From Rhodobacteraceae bacterium D3-12 (GTDB taxonomy: Bacteria; Pseudomonadota; Alphaproteobacteria; Rhodobacterales; Rhodobacteraceae), in NCBI GenBank assembly GCA_025916135.1, contig CP104793.1, positions 1,612,001 through 1,676,000 on the forward strand: 64,000 nucleotides of DNA. The letters are read 5' to 3'. Below, in pieces: positions 26,204 to 36,283 of this stretch. The notes under the pieces were generated by a model. That model did not search any database and had not been told where the DNA came from. It saw only the letters and a program-made list of their open reading frames with translations. Numbering within the stretch: position 1 is the first letter of the stretch; every line of letters begins with the position of its first letter. The translations under genes were made by a program, and so were the position numbers.

Positions 26204-26788
26204 ATGCAGGCATTGGTGGTAAGCGACGCGCCGGAGGCGCAGGTGGCCTTGGCGCTTGCGCTGCTTGGGCGCGGGTTTGTGGTGGCGACGGCGGGCACGG
26301 TCGAACATGCGCTGGCCTATGCCGGAACCGGTGCGATTGACCTTGTGGTGATGGCCGAACGGGTGGGCGGGCGGCTCAGCCATTCGGTCGCGCTTGCCGC
26401 AGAGCTGCGCAATCCGGCGGTGACGACGATGATGCTAACCCCGCGCAAGGGGGCGGAGGTTGAGGAGCTTTATCAGCTGCTTCCGTCGCTCTATTGCTTG
26501 TTGGAGCCGGATTTGCCGCGTGAGCTTGTGGCGCGTTTGGCGGTTGCGGGTGTGCGCGCGCAAAACGGCGATCCGGCCGGGCCAAACACCGGGGCGGACA
26601 GAGCCGGGATCACGGCGAAATCGCGGGGCACCCTTGGGGAAGCGCAAGGCCACAGGGCGGGGCGATGGCGGTTTAGCGCGGGCTGTGTCTGCGCGCGAGA
26701 CGCGGTGACGCTCATGCCCAGCGTGCCAGCAGGGGTGGGAAACCCCACCCTATGCCGGTGTCGCGTTATAAAATGCCAGGCGGTTTAG
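26204..26788 (+). CDS. Degenerate response-regulator receiver-like protein
   Basis: The first 115 residues or so look like a receiver domain in length and beta/alpha rhythm (QALVVSDAPEAQVALALALL ... IDLVVMAE ... TTMMLTP ... CLLEPDLP). The phosphorylated Asp is expected after DLVVM but is Ala, and the usual Lys-Pro near the end reads Glu-Pro, so phosphorylation is unlikely. GAGGAG precedes the ATG at 26204. After about residue 120 the frame looks non-conserved and runs through a palindromic repeat (26732-26753). The original C-terminus may therefore have been replaced; 194 residues is an upper estimate. It converges on gatB with 10 bp between stops. Confidence 0.6.
   Translation: MQALVVSDAPEAQVALALALLGRGFVVATAGTVEHALAYAGTGAIDLVVMAERVGGRLSHSVALAAELRNPAVTTMMLTPRKGAEVEELYQLLPSLYCLLEPDLPRELVARLAVAGVRAQNGDPAGPNTGADRAGITAKSRGTLGEAQGHRAGRWRFSAGCVCARDAVTLMPSVPAGVGNPTLCRCRVIKCQAV
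26732..26753. repeat. Palindromic intergenic repeat, copy 3 of 4
   Basis: GGGGTGGGAAACCCCACCC with a TATG tail matches the elements at 1535, 8559 and 31464. Here it lies inside the 3' end of the receiver-like open frame, which suggests that the annotated tail of that protein is repeat DNA read through. Confidence 0.65.
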
Positions 26789-26798
26789 CCGCCCAGTT

Positions 26799-28313
26799 TC
26801 AGCTGCCCAGTTTTTGCGCGACCAATTGGTTGACCGCCTTGGGGTTGGCCTTGCCGCCGGTGGCTTTCATCACTTGGCCCACGAACCAGCCCGCCAGCTT
26901 GGGGTTGACCTTGGCCTTTTCGACCTGAGCGGGGTTGGCGGCGATGATCTCGTCCAGAGCGGCTTCGATGGCGCCGGTATCGGTGACCTGTTTCAGGCCT
27001 TCGGTCTCGACGATCTCATCCGGTGCGCGGCCGGTTGTGTAAGCGATTTCAAAGACATCCTTGGCGATCTTGCCAGAGATCGTGTCGTCTTTGATCAGCG
27101 TGATGATGCCGCCGAGATTGGCCGGGGAAAGCGGGCAATCGGTGATGTCTTTCTCGTCCGTTTTGAGACGGCCGAAGAGTTCGTTGATCACCCAGTTGGC
27201 GGCAAGTTTGCCGTCATTGCTTGTGGCCACAACCGCTTCGAAATAGCCCGCAGAGTCGGTGTCGGCGGTCAGCACGGAGGCGTCATATTCGGTGAGGCCA
27301 TAATCGCCCATAAAGCGGGCCTTTTTGGCGTCGGGAAGTTCGGGCAAGCCGGCTTTGATGTCGTCAACCCAAGCCTGTTCGATCTCCAAAGGAAGCAGGT
27401 CGGGACAAGGGAAGTAGCGGTAATCATGCGCTTCTTCCTTGCTCCGCATCGAGCGGGTTTCGTTCTTGTCCGGGTCGTACAGGCGGGTTTCCTGATCGAC
27501 GGTGCCGCCGCCCTCGACGATCTTGATCTGGCGGCGCGCCTCGTATTCGATGGCGGCTTGGATGAAGCGCATGGAGTTCATGTTCTTGATCTCGCACCGG
27601 GTGCCGAGGTGCGAGAAATCCTGAGTTTCCATGTATTTCTCATACTGGCCGGGGCGGCAGATCGACACGTTCACATCGGCGCGCAGGCTGCCGTTTTGCA
27701 TGTTGCCGTCGCAGGTGCCCAAGTAACGCAGGATCTGGCGCAGTTTGACGACATAGGCCGCAGCCTCTTCGGGGCCGCGAATGTCGGGGCGCGAGACGAT
27801 TTCCATCAGCGCAACGCCGGTGCGGTTGAGATCGACAAAAGACATGTTGGGGTCCATGTCGTGAATGGATTTACCGGCGTCCTGTTCAAGGTGAATCCGT
27901 TCGACCCGCACAAGGCGCGCCACGCCGGGGGCCATATCAACAAGGATTTCGCCTTCGCCAACAATCGGTTCGTAAAGCTGGGAAATCTGATAGCCTTGGG
28001 GCAGATCAGGATAGAAGTAATTCTTGCGGTCAAACGCCGATTTGAGGTGGATTTCGGCGTTGAGGCCAAGCCCCGTGCGCACCGCCTGTTCGACGCAATA
28101 TTCGTTGATCACGGGCAACATGCCGGGCATGGCGGCGTCAACAAAGGCGACGTTGGAGTTCGGCTCGGCGCCGAATTGGGTGCTGGCGCCTGAGAACAGT
28201 TTGGCATTGGAAGAGACCTGCGCGTGGACTTCCATCCCGATGACCAGTTCCCAGTCATGTTTTGCCCCGGAGATAACCTTGGGCTTGGGGGCTTCATAGG
28301 TGAGATCGAGCAT
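26799..28313 (-). CDS. gatB: Asp/Glu-tRNA amidotransferase subunit B
   Basis: GatB is the subunit of GatCAB that activates and amidates misacylated Glu-tRNA(Gln) or Asp-tRNA(Asn). The 504-residue product carries the GatB landmarks [53 protein letters not shown], and the C-terminal YqeY-like tail ending [11 protein letters not shown]. The length agrees with the family. The start is the ATG at 28313. gatA and gatC are not in the window. Confidence 0.97.
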   Translation of the reverse strand: MLDLTYEAPKPKVISGAKHDWELVIGMEVHAQVSSNAKLFSGASTQFGAEPNSNVAFVDAAMPGMLPVINEYCVEQAVRTGLGLNAEIHLKSAFDRKNYFYPDLPQGYQISQLYEPIVGEGEILVDMAPGVARLVRVERIHLEQDAGKSIHDMDPNMSFVDLNRTGVALMEIVSRPDIRGPEEAAAYVVKLRQILRYLGTCDGNMQNGSLRADVNVSICRPGQYEKYMETQDFSHLGTRCEIKNMNSMRFIQAAIEYEARRQIKIVEGGGTVDQETRLYDPDKNETRSMRSKEEAHDYRYFPCPDLLPLEIEQAWVDDIKAGLPELPDAKKARFMGDYGLTEYDASVLTADTDSAGYFEAVVATSNDGKLAANWVINELFGRLKTDEKDITDCPLSPANLGGIITLIKDDTISGKIAKDVFEIAYTTGRAPDEIVETEGLKQVTDTGAIEAALDEIIAANPAQVEKAKVNPKLAGWFVGQVMKATGGKANPKAVNQLVAQKLGS

Positions 28314-28520
28314 GTCGCTGTATCCTGCAAATAGGCGTTGATTTGCGTTCTAGGGCAGGGGCCGAAAAGGGGCAAGGGGGCTGGAGGGGCGAAAACACCG
28401 CAGAGCGGGGCAAAACGCGCGAAAACCACCCGAAAAGCGGCGAAAAGGCAGGGAATTCCAGACTATCGCGGCGGCGCGGGGCGTGGTGTGATGGGAACAT
28501 TATACGAGGGGGTTTTGATT

Positions 28521-28694
28521 ATGCGGTTTTATCACAAGATCATTTTAGTGGCGCTTTGCCTCACATTCCTAGCGGCGGGGATCAAGGGTTTGCCGATCGA
28601 GGCAAGCGCGGATCTGGTTGATCCGCGCTATTGGCTGGCGGTGGGACAAGAGATTGTCGGCTCCTCGGAAAATGGCTGGTGCAAGTGTTCGTAG
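28521..28694 (+). CDS. Small secreted or membrane peptide
   Basis: This 57-residue frame begins MRFYHKIILVALCLTFLAAG, a good signal peptide or anchor, and ends GSSENGWCKCS with a terminal Cys-x-Cys. GAGGGGG lies eight bases before the ATG, and a hairpin with T-rich end follows at 28772, so it has the signs of an expressed small gene. An in-frame ATG at 28491 is possible but less well placed. I do not recognise the family. Confidence 0.55.
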   Translation: MRFYHKIILVALCLTFLAAGIKGLPIEASADLVDPRYWLAVGQEIVGSSENGWCKCS

Positions 28695-28771
28695 CGAGTG
28701 TGTTTAAGGGGTAAACGCAGGCCGCTTTGCGGATGTGTTTTAGCTGCCGGACCGTGTGCGTGTTCCGAATT

Positions 28772-28800
28772 GCGCCTGTTCCCGTTTCGGGGGCAGGCGC
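28772..28800 (+). terminator. Hairpin terminator after the small secreted peptide
   Basis: GCGCCTG..CCCG and CGGGGGCAGGCGC pair around a short TTT loop and are followed by TTTGCTTT on the plus strand, about 80 bases after the 57-residue gene. It could also protect the convergent gene that ends at 28843. Confidence 0.6.
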
Positions 28801-28842
28801 TTTGCTTTGGCTGCGAGGCGCGCGGGCCGGGCGAAAAGGCCG

Positions 28843-30207
28843 TTAGGGTTGCGGTTCATAGAGCCGCAGGCCGTGGGGTGAAAAGGCGATGGTCTTGCCC
28901 GAGCGGATTTCATCTGCGAAATGCCGCGCGATTGTGCGTTTGGCGGTCAGCATTCCGCGCCGCACCAGCGTTTTGCGCATCGGGAGCGGCGCGCTTGGGT
29001 CATGACCAAGAGCGGCCTGTGCCCAGACCAGCGGGTGCAATTCACAAAGATAATCCGAGAGGATCCAATCAAGCGTCTCATGCAGGCGGGCGCGGCTGTC
29101 GTGGGTCAGGTCGGGCGCGGTTTGGGGCAGCAGGTTGGGGTCCATGGTGATCGCGGCGTAGGCGGCCATCTGGTTGGCATAATACTGGTTCGCGAGAGCA
29201 GGGTTTTGGGCCGCTGATTGGGGCTCGGATTGACCAGAGACCTGCACCGGCGTTCGGGCCAGAATGTCGCGCATTCCGTCGATAAAGAAATCAAGGTCAA
29301 TGACCCGCGCCGCGCCGGGATCAATCGCGATGGCATCCCAGAACACCCATGTATAGCCGCCATTGCCCCATGTCTCAGAACTCAGCGAGGCAATCCGGCG
29401 CGCTTCGAGTTCGAGGCGGTCGTAAGAGCCGTGCCAGCGTGGCAAAAGGTGGTGCCCAAGCGCGCGCATGGGCCGTGGGTTGGTTGGATCAAGCGCGATC
29501 AGCGCCTCGTATTCATCGGCCAGTTTGCCCACGGGCAGCGGACGCCCGGCCAGCAAGGCACAGCGCGCCGAGGGCAGCAGCGGACCCTTGGGTGACTGGT
29601 TGTTGAAGGCGGCCAGAATATCGGCGGCGCGGTCGATATGCGCCTCGAACAGGGCGAGGTTGCGTTCGGGAATTTCATGTGGCCAGTCGCCGCCGCGCCA
29701 TGCCCATGCAAAATCAATATGGGTTTGGGCCACGATGACAGCGCGGGCATAGTCGCCCGGCTCTTCCATCAGCGCTTCTTCGAGGGCTTCGATCCCTTCG
29801 AGCGACGGGTTGGCCCCATCAAGGATCGCGTCTTCGCCGGCCTGCACCACATCGGCGCGCGCGCCATAGCAGAGCAGTTCCGCATGGCTCATTGCGCAGG
29901 GGGTTGAGCGGCGCGAGGTGTCGGCCTCGCGGATCAGGTCAGAGAGTTCATCCCAGCGGTCCTGACGGACAAGGTATTGCCCGTGGTCTTGCACGGCGGC
30001 GCGCGAGGTTTCCTCGTCCGACTGGTCGGCGGCGGGCAGGATAAGCTGTTTGTCGAGCCGTGCGATCAACTCCTCGTCGAGCCGCTCGCCGGTGACAAGC
30101 ACACGGGCCAGATCGCGGCGTTGCATTGTCGGCGTCCGCTTGGACCGGTTTGGCAAGGCCTCAAGCGCGGGCTTGAGCGTTTTGGACAGGGTGGTCGAGA
30201 GCTTCAT
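28843..30207 (-). CDS. Conserved-looking cytoplasmic protein of unknown function
   Basis: The 454-residue product has no signal peptide or membrane segment. It is mainly helical with many Ala/Leu/Glu. Notable stretches are AQTHIDFAWAWRGGDWPHEI, GNGGYTWVFWDAIAIDPGAA and NPALANQYYANQMAAYAAIT. The first 110 residues (MKLSTTLSKTLKPALEALPN) look like a separate helical segment. I do not recognise a domain. It is a single-gene unit between two plus-strand genes. The 250-bp gap upstream carries a 14-bp tandem duplication at 30257-30284 (TCTGGTGGTCTGTG twice). Confidence 0.75.
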   Translation of the reverse strand: MKLSTTLSKTLKPALEALPNRSKRTPTMQRRDLARVLVTGERLDEELIARLDKQLILPAADQSDEETSRAAVQDHGQYLVRQDRWDELSDLIREADTSRRSTPCAMSHAELLCYGARADVVQAGEDAILDGANPSLEGIEALEEALMEEPGDYARAVIVAQTHIDFAWAWRGGDWPHEIPERNLALFEAHIDRAADILAAFNNQSPKGPLLPSARCALLAGRPLPVGKLADEYEALIALDPTNPRPMRALGHHLLPRWHGSYDRLELEARRIASLSSETWGNGGYTWVFWDAIAIDPGAARVIDLDFFIDGMRDILARTPVQVSGQSEPQSAAQNPALANQYYANQMAAYAAITMDPNLLPQTAPDLTHDSRARLHETLDWILSDYLCELHPLVWAQAALGHDPSAPLPMRKTLVRRGMLTAKRTIARHFADEIRSGKTIAFSPHGLRLYEPQP

Positions 30208-30457
30208 CCGGGACTCCGGTTTGGAATTGAGTGCGAGCAGCAGGCAGTGGCGCGGGTCTGGTGGTCTGTGTCTGGTGGTCTGTGTCTTGGGGCCGGGTAT
30301 CGGGTGGCTTTCAGGCTAAAATCCGGCGCGGTGCGTGGCAATTTAGCGGAATTCCTGTGCCAAGTTGGGGCAGCGCGGCTTGCCGGTGGTGGCTTTCCGC
30401 CGAGGTGCGACGCTCTAGGTCATTGCAATCGTGGCAAAAATCGGGTTTGATTGAGGG

Positions 30458-31456
30458 ATGATCCGGGGGGAGCATAAAGGCGGCGTCTTGCTGCCAATTT
30501 GGGCGCGCGTTGCTGCGCCTCTTGGCATTTGTGCAGGAAAAACGGCTGCAGGTGGCGTTGTGTCGATTGGCTTTGCCTTGCTGCTCGCTTTGGCGCCGGT
30601 TCGAACCGGGGCAGAGGCGATTGCCGCCACTCCGCAGGCTCCGCTGACCCCCGCTATGACAGGTCAGGACGCCAGCGCCGTGATCAGCACCGGCCCTGCG
30701 GTAAGTAAAACCCAGAACCCGGCCCAAGATACGGCCCAAGATCCGGCGAAAAACCCGCCCCAAGATAAGGCACCCGCCACGGCCTTGAAACAGCCCGCCG
30801 AGGACGCGCCCGCGACCATGCCGCTTTTGCGTTCAGGCGCACCGCGCCCGACATTGCGCCCCAAGGCGCGCAACGAAGTGGTGCCAAACGCGCGTTGGTC
30901 GCATCGCCCCGAAGCGATCCTGTGGACCCGCAGCGCGCTTGCGGCGCTCAAATCCCATGGCAAGCCTTTGGTCACCATGACACCACGCGATATTGCCGAT
31001 TGGTGTCCGGCCTATCCGCTGGCCACGCCGGACGAGCGGGCGGCGTTCTGGGTCGGCTTCCTGTCGGCGCTGACCAAGCACGAGAGCACCTACAAGCCCG
31101 GCGCAGTGGGCGGCGGTGGGCTGTGGTATGGGCTGTTGCAAATCCTGCCATCCACCGCGCGGCTTTATAAATGCGAGGCACGCAGCGGGGCGGCGCTCAA
31201 GAACGGTTCCGCCAATTTAAGCTGTGCGATCCGCATCATGGCGCGGACGGTGCCGCGCGACGGGGTGATCCACGGCTATTCCCGCACCAAGAACAAGAAG
31301 GCGCGCGGGCGGGGCGTGACGGCCGATTGGGGCCCGATGCATTCGGCCAAGAAGCGGCGCGACATGAAGGCGTGGCTCAAGCAGCAGACATATTGCAAGC
31401 CGTTGTCCTCGATCCGCCCGCAGCTGCGCCCCGAAGGGTTGCGCGATAACGGGTGA
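30458..31456 (+). CDS. Lytic transglycosylase, SLT-type
   Basis: This 332-residue envelope enzyme is predicted to cleave peptidoglycan glycan strands. It has an N-terminal hydrophobic signal (about residues 35-53) and a Pro/Ala/Gln-rich linker with an imperfect repeat (AQDTAQDPAKNPPQD). The SLT domain follows at about 180-310. The catalytic Glu lies in ALTKHESTYKPGA, followed by the family pattern GLLQILPSTARLYKC. Two or more cysteines in the domain (YKC, LSC) may pair. The start is the ATG at 30458. A palindromic repeat follows its stop. Confidence 0.85.
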   Translation: MIRGEHKGGVLLPIWARVAAPLGICAGKTAAGGVVSIGFALLLALAPVRTGAEAIAATPQAPLTPAMTGQDASAVISTGPAVSKTQNPAQDTAQDPAKNPPQDKAPATALKQPAEDAPATMPLLRSGAPRPTLRPKARNEVVPNARWSHRPEAILWTRSALAALKSHGKPLVTMTPRDIADWCPAYPLATPDERAAFWVGFLSALTKHESTYKPGAVGGGGLWYGLLQILPSTARLYKCEARSGAALKNGSANLSCAIRIMARTVPRDGVIHGYSRTKNKKARGRGVTADWGPMHSAKKRRDMKAWLKQQTYCKPLSSIRPQLRPEGLRDNG

Positions 31457-31463
31457 GGGGGGC

Positions 31464-31487
31464 GGTGGGGTGGAACCCCACCCTACG
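31464..31487. repeat. Palindromic intergenic repeat, copy 4 of 4
   Basis: GGTGGGGTGGAACCCCACC with a CTACG tail begins seven bases after the transglycosylase stop. It is nearly identical to the copy at 1535. Confidence 0.75.
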
Positions 31488-31534
31488 GCGGGTGGTCATT
31501 GTCTGTCGAACTGGACAACGCGCGGTCTACGTGA

Positions 31535-32888
<1,354 letters not shown>

Positions 32889-32912
32889 GCAAAACCCGAG
32901 ACGTCGCGCCCG

Positions 32913-33176
32913 CCCCGTGCCTGCGCTGCGTCCCGCCCACCCACCCCCGCAGCGCAGGCACGGGGCTTGAGCCATGTGGCAGATGCGTGTGTTGACCAAG
33001 AGGGCCTTGGGCGCTGTAACACTCTGCGGCCCTGTTTCTTTAATGGTGACAAATACCCAAATTCCGCCGCTCGCCCCATAGACCAGCGGTTTGCAGGTGG
33101 TCTGCACCGCTGCAGTTTTTCGGTGAAAAGCCGAGCGAAGCGAGGCCCCCCGGCGGCGCGCGCAGCGCGGCGCAAC
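32913..33176. repeat. Composite intergenic repeat, copy B
   Basis: This element fills most of the 358-bp gene-free stretch between gltX and the MATE gene. It opens 24 bases after the gltX stop with a perfect 18-bp stem (32913-32930 and 32948-32965) and the 17-nt loop TCCCGCCCACCCACCCC. TTTCTTTAATGGTGACAAAT follows at 33035, and GCCGAGCGAAGCGAGGCC at 33130. The minus strand of the loop plus first stem base is a run of four G-tracts with one-base spacers. No gene is seen inside. Confidence 0.85.
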
Positions 33177-33246
33177 CTCTGCAAGAGGGGTTGCCATTTA
33201 GCGGCAAACCTGACCTGCTCAGCTTCGCCGTACAAAGGAGACGCCG

Positions 33247-34638
33247 ATGGCTGGGGAACAGGCCGCCTTTCTTCAGGGTTCACTGATGCGCCATATCACC
33301 GTGATGGCCATGACCTCGACCGTGGGGTTGATGGCGGTGTTCATGGTCGATTTGGTCGATATGATCTTTATCTCCATGCTGGGCCACGACGAGCTGGCCG
33401 CGGCGGTTGGCTATTCCGGGGCGATCCTGTTCTTCACAACATCCTTCAGCATCGGAATGGCGATCGCTGCGGGCGCTTTGGTGGCGCGCGCGCTTGGCAG
33501 TGGCGACGAGGCATTGGCGCGCCAGCGTGCGGCGACCTCGCTGGTGTACGGCGTCGTGATCGGGATCGGGTTCTCGGGTTTGATCTGGTACAACATTCCG
33601 GCGCTAGCGGGGTTCATGGGGGCCAGCGGCGAGACGCTTGACTTGGCCACCGGCTATCTGAGGATCATAATTCCGACCTTGCCGGTGCTGATGCTGTCCA
33701 TGGTCGGCGGTGCCATCCTGCGCGCCCATGGTGATGCGCGACGGGCGATGATGGCCACGGTTTTGGGCGGGGCGGTGAATGCGGTGCTGGACCCGATCCT
33801 GATCTTCGGGCTGGACCTTGAATTGACCGGCGCGGCCATGGCCAGCGTTGCCGCGCGTGTGGCTATGGCCGGGGCGGCGCTCTGGCCGATCTTTCGCTTT
33901 CACGGCGGCCTTGAACGGCCCGGGCTCAAGGCGTTCGCTGTCGATTTTCCCGGCCTGTTCGCCATCGCGGGCCCTGCGATCCTGACACAGTTGGCGACCC
34001 CGGTGGGGCAGGCCTATGTCACGCGCTCCATGGCGCAATACGGTGAAGACGCGGTGGCCGGGATGGCGATTGTCGGGCGGCTGACGCCGGTGGCCTTTGG
34101 CGTGCTTTTTGCGCTCTCCGGCGCGATTGGCCCTGTTATCGGACAGAATTTTGGTGCCGGAAAGATGGGCCGCGTCAGGCGCGGTTTCCGCGAGGGGTTG
34201 AAATTCTGCGCCGCGGTTGTCGTGCTGGTGACGCTGGCGCTTTTCCTGTTGCGCGCACCGATTGCGGACCTGTTTGGCGCAGAGGGGACCTCGCGACAGT
34301 TGGTCTATCTGTTCTGCGGACCTCTGGCGTTGCTGTTTTTCTTTAACGGCGTGATCTTTGTGTCCAATGCGGCATTCAACAACCTTGGGCATCCGTTTTA
34401 TTCCACTTGGGTCAACTGGGGGCGTCACACGCTGGGCACTATTCCGTTGGTCTTGCTGTGCAGTTGGATCTGGGGCGCGCCCGGTGTGCTGATCGGGCAA
34501 GCCATGGGCGGCGTGGTTTTTGGCGCGCTGGCCTATGTTATGGCGCGCCGCGTTATGGCGCGTGGGGGGCGCAAAATGCCTGCGCATCCGTTCTCGCGTC
34601 AGGCGCGGTTGCTCGGGTTGTTTGGCGTGCGCCGCTAG
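33247..34638 (+). CDS. MATE-family multidrug/metabolite exporter
   Basis: This 463-residue membrane protein has 12 hydrophobic segments in two homologous halves. It carries the MATE pattern of DLVDMIFISMLGHDELAAAV early, and GPAILTQLATPVGQAYVTRS plus AIGPVIGQNFGAGKMGRVRR in the second half. It should export cationic compounds using a sodium or proton gradient; the substrate is not readable. The ATG at 33247 is preceded by AAAGGAGA. Composite repeats B and C flank it on both sides, and the second hairpin starts three bases after its stop. Confidence 0.93.
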   Translation: MAGEQAAFLQGSLMRHITVMAMTSTVGLMAVFMVDLVDMIFISMLGHDELAAAVGYSGAILFFTTSFSIGMAIAAGALVARALGSGDEALARQRAATSLVYGVVIGIGFSGLIWYNIPALAGFMGASGETLDLATGYLRIIIPTLPVLMLSMVGGAILRAHGDARRAMMATVLGGAVNAVLDPILIFGLDLELTGAAMASVAARVAMAGAALWPIFRFHGGLERPGLKAFAVDFPGLFAIAGPAILTQLATPVGQAYVTRSMAQYGEDAVAGMAIVGRLTPVAFGVLFALSGAIGPVIGQNFGAGKMGRVRRGFREGLKFCAAVVVLVTLALFLLRAPIADLFGAEGTSRQLVYLFCGPLALLFFFNGVIFVSNAAFNNLGHPFYSTWVNWGRHTLGTIPLVLLCSWIWGAPGVLIGQAMGGVVFGALAYVMARRVMARGGRKMPAHPFSRQARLLGLFGVRR

Positions 34639-34641
34639 CAC

Positions 34642-34941
34642 GCCGCGCTCAGGCGTTCCCGCCCACCCACCCCACGCCTGAGCGCGGCTTATCGCGATTT
34701 AGCGGGGGGCAGCGTGGCATAGAGCCGTTGGGAATTTGAGTGTTTTCACCAAGAAAGAGCCACCAAAGCATTTCTTTAATGGTCTAAATACCCAATGCGC
34801 CCGATCCGGTGGGCCGTGACTCTGGCGGCGGTGCGCGGTCATTGGCGTTGGGCTGGGCCGAGCGAAGCGAGGCCCCCCCCGCGACGCCGAAGGCGGCGCA
34901 ATCCCTTTGAACCTGCTGACGCCGAAGGCGGCGCAACCTCT
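34642..34941. repeat. Composite intergenic repeat, copy C
   Basis: This element fills the gene-free stretch between the MATE gene and the GGCT-like gene. The hairpin has a perfect 15-bp stem (34642-34656 and 34674-34688) unlike that of copy B, but an identical 17-nt loop (34657-34673). TTTCTTTAATGGTCTAAATA follows at 34771, then GCCGAGCGAAGCGAGGCC at 34857. The tail carries a 19-bp direct repeat (GACGCCGAAGGCGGCGCAA at 34883 and 34918) and abuts the next gene's stop. No gene is seen inside. Confidence 0.85.
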
Positions 34942-35526
34942 TCAAATCGGTTTCGGATCAATCAAAGTGACGCCAAGCCGTTTCAGCGCGGCATCGACAA
35001 AGTCGATTTCATCGCTGGAGAGGTGTTGGTGACGCGGATAGAGCGGGGCTGTGCGGTCGTTCATCACCGGCGCGTCCCAGCCATCTGTGGTTTCGAAAAA
35101 CCGCTCCGCGCCCTCGGCGCCGAACGCCTTGAGATAGCCTTGGACCACCACGTCAAGATAGCTGAGCAGCACCGGGTGGGCCGTGTCGGGCTGTGCGTGG
35201 GCGCCATCGGCGATGGCATAAAGCGCAACCGGGGGCGCGTCTGGCAGCGGGTGGTCGATCGTGTCTTGGGCCGCCACGCGGGCATAGGCGTGTTCGCGCA
35301 GATCAAGGGCTGACCAGTTGTCGTCTGGCACATGGGCGATCATGCCGTCGATATTGCAAGAGTTGTCGGGCACCGCCGTCAGGAACGCCACGGGGCGCAA
35401 CGTGGTGTGGCGCCACGCCCGCCGCCAGCCGCGTGCGCGGGCGGGGTGGGCATCGGCAAAGTCATGGGTCGCGAGGTTCACCAGCGAGCCATATCCAAAG
35501 AAATAAGCGCGGTTTTTAGGGTCCAT
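34942..35526 (-). CDS. Gamma-glutamylcyclotransferase-like protein
   Basis: The 194-residue product has the GGCT-fold substrate loop FFGYGSLVN at the N-terminus and a conserved acid in LDLREHAYARV, the position of the catalytic Glu. Members release 5-oxoproline from gamma-glutamyl compounds such as glutathione fragments. The exact substrate is not fixed. The ATG at 35526 is used. It is divergent from the NsrR-type regulator, 113 bp apart, so it might share that regulator; this is inference. Confidence 0.82.
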   Translation of the reverse strand: MDPKNRAYFFGYGSLVNLATHDFADAHPARARGWRRAWRHTTLRPVAFLTAVPDNSCNIDGMIAHVPDDNWSALDLREHAYARVAAQDTIDHPLPDAPPVALYAIADGAHAQPDTAHPVLLSYLDVVVQGYLKAFGAEGAERFFETTDGWDAPVMNDRTAPLYPRHQHLSSDEIDFVDAALKRLGVTLIDPKPI

Positions 35527-35639
35527 CCGGCCAGATGACCCATGAATTGATCCATGTCAAATCGTCAGCGCCAAAAAACCGGCATAGCAGGTTCACCTTT
35601 TTGCAGCCAAAGTCATAGCCCCTTTGAGGAGACCACCGC

Positions 35640-36104
35640 ATGCGCATCACCAAGAGAACGAATATCGCCATTCGCGTGTTGATGTATTGCGAGGTCAATA
35701 CTGGCCGCTTGGTCACCAAGTCCGAAATCGCCGAACGCTGCAACATCAGCGAGAACCACCTCGCGCAGGTTATCAACCAGTTGGGGCAGCTTGGTTATCT
35801 GAAAACGCACCGGGGCCGCAATGGCGGCATTGAACTGGGCCGTCCTGCCGGCGGGATCGTGATTGGCGAGGTGTTTCGCGTGCTGGAGAGCCATGTGCCG
35901 CTGACCGAGTGTTTTGCCGATGTCGATAACACCTGTCCGCTGGTGGATGCCTGCCGGTTGCGTCTTGCCATTCAAGACGCGGCCGAGGCGTTTTACAGGC
36001 ATCTTGATACGGTGACGCTTGATGGCTTGGTCTGTGACAATGATCCGCTCAAAGCGATCATGACCACGGGTGGTTGCGGGCAACGCCCGACGGCGCAGGC
36101 GTAG
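35640..36104 (+). CDS. nsrR: Rrf2-family regulator, NsrR-type
   Basis: This 154-residue winged-helix regulator begins MRITKRTNIAIRVLMYCEV. It has a recognition region (KSEIAERCNISENHLAQVIN) and three cysteines (Cys91, Cys99, Cys105 in ECFADVDNTCPLVDACRL) that would hold an iron-sulfur cluster. That arrangement suits NsrR, the nitric-oxide-sensing repressor, although IscR-like roles cannot be excluded. GAGGAG lies before the ATG. No nitric-oxide detoxification gene is next to it in this window. Confidence 0.85.
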   Translation: MRITKRTNIAIRVLMYCEVNTGRLVTKSEIAERCNISENHLAQVINQLGQLGYLKTHRGRNGGIELGRPAGGIVIGEVFRVLESHVPLTECFADVDNTCPLVDACRLRLAIQDAAEAFYRHLDTVTLDGLVCDNDPLKAIMTTGGCGQRPTAQA

Positions 36105-36283
36105 CTGGCTGATCCGGCGACAAGATGGCTGCTAAAGCGCACTGCTGGCCGCAAAATCGCGGCATAAAGGTGTTAGCGCCGACATGAGGCAGGCCACAAG
36201 ACCATCATGAAAGCTATGAACCGCAAGCCACAGGAAAACCCTTGCCGTGGTGGCGCAGTTTGGACTAGTTTGCCGATAACCGC

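Noticed and set aside
30257-30284. 14-bp tandem duplication upstream of the transglycosylase gene as an operator pair
   Set aside because: Directly adjacent perfect copies with no symmetry are better explained by slippage.
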